Origin: Phlebiopsis flavidoalba
Taxonomy: Eukaryota; Basidiomycota; Agaricomycetes; Polyporales; Phanerochaetaceae
Direction of reading: 5' to 3'
Length of the DNA stretch: 64,000 nucleotides
Assembly: GCA_035772785.1 (NCBI GenBank)
Contig: JAOCPU010000010.1
Coordinates: 496,001 to 560,000, forward strand
The position numbers were made by a program, and so were the translations under genes. Below, piece by piece: positions 61,201 through 64,000 of this stretch. The stretch's first letter is position 1. Each line of letters starts with the position of its first letter. A model generated the notes under the pieces. That model ran no database searches and was not told the origin of the DNA. It worked only from the letters and a program-made list of their open reading frames with translations.

Positions 61201-64000
61201 GTGAGCATTCAATGACTGACAGACTGAGCGATTACTGAATATTATTCAGGAAGCCTGTGGGCAATTCACACTCGTGACTATAGAGTGCATAACCCTCAGA
61301 ACTGCCAGATTCTTGTGACAGTCCCAGAGGTCCTCTCGATCATGCTGCTCTCGCCGCAGCTTTCTCAACACTGGATACCCAGGATTAAACGGTGACTTGA
61401 AACAAATTCTATTCTTTCGTAGTTTTACTTATTTCTCTCCGTCCAAAAATAGCATCATCTTGGACGAAATTCATTCTATCGGCCAGCAGGAAGGTGGGGC
61501 AGTGTGGGAGCAAATTATCTTACTTGCGCCATGCCCGATTGTGTAAGTTCTGCTCCTTCAAAGATAAACAAGTTGTTAACACTCCATTAGAGGACTGTCG
61601 GCAACAATTGGCGAAGCCGAGAAATTTCAATTCTTGGCTTGCCTCAGTCCAAGAGGCCCACGGTTTCCGTCATTCCTTCATCCACCATCCCCACCGGTAT
61701 TCACATCTCCGCAAGTTCATTTACAATCTGCACGATACGTCGAATCGTGTATTCTCTGGGAACGACTTGCACGTACCAACGGCTCGCATGCGATTCCTCC
61801 ACCCGGTGTCCTTGATATCTCCCGGAGTTCGGTACCTACCGTCTGATCTCGCCCTCGAATCTGCGGACTGCCTCAGCCTTTATCGTGCTTTTCACTTTGT
61901 GGACGACGAAAAAGTGCTAGGGCTTCTCTCGCTAGAGCCATCAACATTCTTCAGCACAGGAAAAATGTTGAAGCAGAAGGACATTCTCGCTTACGAGGAA
62001 GCTCTCAAACAGAAATTGGCCCTAGTCATGAATACTTCGGATCCCCAGAACGACACGTCGTTGCTCGCTCAACTTGTCGCCAAATTACAAGACCCTGTCA
62101 TGGCCAAGCTCTCTCTGATAGAGCAGAACGCTGTCGTTCCGTTGGACACAATCATGGACAACCTGATTCACTTGCTGTGCGACTTGCGTGCCAACGACGA
62201 CCTGGTGCGCTCAATATCTTTTTTTGTGTGATTTTACTTATCTTGTGGACACAGCCCGCTATTCTCTTCAACTTCAACCGTTCCGCATGCGAGATAGCAG
62301 TCCGCAAGCTTCTTGAGACGCTGAAAGCGAAAGAGTCCCAGTGGCGCAATACAAGCTCGGTATGGCGTCGTAAAGTACAACAGTGGGAGGCATGGAAATC
62401 GCAATCGGCGGTCGGCGCGAGCGAAACAGGCTGAAAGACTTTGCAAACAGAAGAAGGACCTCTCTGAGGGCCCGGCAGAGAGACAGAGAGACGTGTCGTG
62501 GGAAAGCAGCTTCGATCCCAGCGACCCATCACCCCATTCTCGTTTCCTCGGGTACAAGTTCTCCAAGGCGATACTTGAAGAAGCCATCGAAGACATTCTT
62601 CGATGGACGGCTACACCCGAATGGGCGTTGGATGCCCTTCGTCGGGGCATTGGCATTCACCATGCTGGTATGAACAGAGCATTATCGCACGGCAGTAGAA
62701 AGGTGCGAATCATACGACTTGGATATTCAAGAGTCCTTCTGACTACTATCTCTCCAGTCTGTACAGAATGGGATGCATTCAAGTTGTCATTGCAACTGGT
62801 GAGCCAAGATTTGCTGCAGCCCCCCGCATATCAACATAGTGACGATGACTGTCGCAGGCACGCTCGCTCTTGGTATCAATGCGCCAACTAGGACGTCCAT
62901 ATTCCTCGGCGACTCATCCTTCCTGACTGCGCTCATGGTAAGTACATTCTACGTCATGTCGGATTTTGGTTATCAAATAATGGATTCATTTTTCAGTATC
63001 GCCAATGTGCTGGCCGAGGTATGACACGCATTTTCTGATTAAACCTCAACCTCTAAATGCGGCGTCCGTTTCAGCTGGTCGTCGCGGCTTTGATTTTTCT
63101 CGGCAAGGTTGTATTCTATGCGCTACCGATGGAAAGGATTAAACGTCTGGTCATGTCAAGACTACCCTCTATTGGCGGCAATTTCCCTTTGACATGCACC
63201 ATGGTCCTCCGCCTGTTCAACTTGCTTCAAGGTTCCAAATACGCACCCACCGCCGTGAATGCCATCAAGAACCTGCTCCGGTTACCTCAGATCAGCTTCA
63301 TCTTCGAGTCCGGTAATGAAGAGATGCTACATCATGTGCGTTTCAGCATCGACTACCTTCGTCGCTGCGGTCTCCTAGATATCAATGGTCACCCTATCAA
63401 TCTCTTCGGTCTCGCTCGCTGCCCACCTTTACTACACTGAGCCAAGCAACTTTGCGCTTGTGACACTTATGCGACAAGGGATCATCCATGAAACTCTGTA
63501 ACCAAGATAGCATCGACAATACATCGCCAAGCGCGACTTCCTTCACCTTATGTGTCACCTCTTTGGCCGCCGCCCTCTACCCGCAGTCTACACGTCTGAG
63601 CAAAGCCGTCTTCGTTTCATGAAATCACCTTCAAAAGTAGTCTTATCCCGCTTGCCAGAGTCAGCACGAGAGGCGCTTGTGCAGCACGATGAAGAGACCC
63701 TGCAAATCTTCTCCTGTTATGCTGCTACATACTGCTCTCGTTTGCTCCAAGTGAGCGGACCGGAAACATCTCTACCCCTCAGCGGCATCGAATATTGGCG
63801 GACAGTCAGACTCATGCTCCTCGGCTTTCCGAACGTACCTCCTGAATACACATGTCACAGTCAGCGTCCGCTCTCCCTTCGTCGCGAATTCTGGTCACGA
63901 CGACTGTTTCGGCAGCGTGACCGAATTATCCCAAACATGCCGAAACGAACTGCATCTAAATGAGCATGGCATACCATCCATGCAGAAGATCACCAAAACC
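58208..64000 (+). CDS. DDX60/Ski2-like DExH RNA helicase, 3' truncated by window
   Basis: This large superfamily 2 helicase is related to DDX60, an RNA-binding helicase family linked to RNA decay and, in animals, antiviral sensing. The N-terminal part is diagnostic: [18 protein letters not shown] (about 58,340-58,395), [32 protein letters not shown] and [19 protein letters not shown]. The helicase core starts with Walker A APTSAGKT (61,032-61,055, just after an intron), then [37 protein letters not shown], motif II DEIH (61,463-61,474) and [70 protein letters not shown] and AGRAGRRG (split by an intron, about 63,010-63,090) follow, then [17 protein letters not shown]. The C-terminal part includes [20 protein letters not shown] and runs off the window in frame ([20 protein letters not shown]). 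Frame breaks occur throughout. Confidence 0.88.

Noticed and set aside
1..64000. tRNA, rRNA, CRISPR arrays and retroelement reverse transcriptases
   Set aside because: Reading for B-box-like GGTTCGA contexts, regularly spaced repeats and YxDD motifs gave nothing supportable; a tRNAscan or RepeatMasker run would be decisive.

Overview
The window reads as nuclear DNA of a filamentous basidiomycete, most likely an Agaricomycete. Genes sit on both strands and are cut by many very short GT..AG introns (about 50-65 bp). Several families are typical of that class: two DUF6534 multi-pass membrane proteins, a further 7-TM protein, a leucine-rich F-box protein, an ABCC transporter and a DDX60-like helicase. 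I saw no rRNA, tRNA, CRISPR array or intact transposon.

Layout. 3.2-8.5 kb: one 7-TM gene (+) converging on a tandem pair of DUF6534 genes (-). 10.1-17.0 kb: full-length ABCC transporter (+), converging on a mandelate racemase/galactonate dehydratase gene (-) ending near 17.2 kb. 19.2-20.1 kb: p24 cargo receptor ERV25 (+). 20.3-21.9 kb: F-box protein (-). 22.4-25.1 kb: SSU processome factor UTP25 (-). 25.2-34.3 kb: fragments I could not assign. 34.3-36.6 kb: KduD-like short-chain dehydrogenase (-), split by a 1.29 kb intron-like gap. 38.1-39.6 kb: zinc polyol dehydrogenase (+). 39.6-46.1 kb: unassigned. 46.2-47.2 kb: thymidylate synthase (+). 47.7-51.4 kb: a large disordered protein of unknown function (-), divergent from a polo kinase (51.9-55.0 kb, +). 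55.4-56.9 kb: a 2-oxoglutarate/Fe(II) oxygenase (-). 58.2 kb to the end: a DDX60/Ski2-like helicase (+), cut by the window edge.

The dominant property of the window is that nearly every recognisable gene, including genes expected to be essential (thymidylate synthase, polo kinase, UTP25, ERV25), is interrupted by one- or two-base indels, while the composite protein across frames keeps its catalytic and structural motifs. In the two genes I dissected base by base (thymidylate synthase, ERV25) every indel is an insertion. This looks much more like uncorrected long-read consensus error than pseudogenes, although real decay of a duplicated segment is not excluded. All gene coordinates below are therefore spans of composite, multi-frame coding regions, not clean ORFs.

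Functionally the window mixes housekeeping genes (nucleotide synthesis, mitosis, ribosome biogenesis, ER-Golgi traffic) with accessory metabolism (sugar-acid dehydratase, KduD-like dehydrogenase, polyol dehydrogenase, 2OG oxygenase, ABCC exporter). I found no convincing new biological system. The best leads are the long gap inside the dehydrogenase, a perfect 12-bp inverted repeat just upstream of thymidylate synthase, the large unknown protein divergent from polo kinase, and the unassigned stretches.
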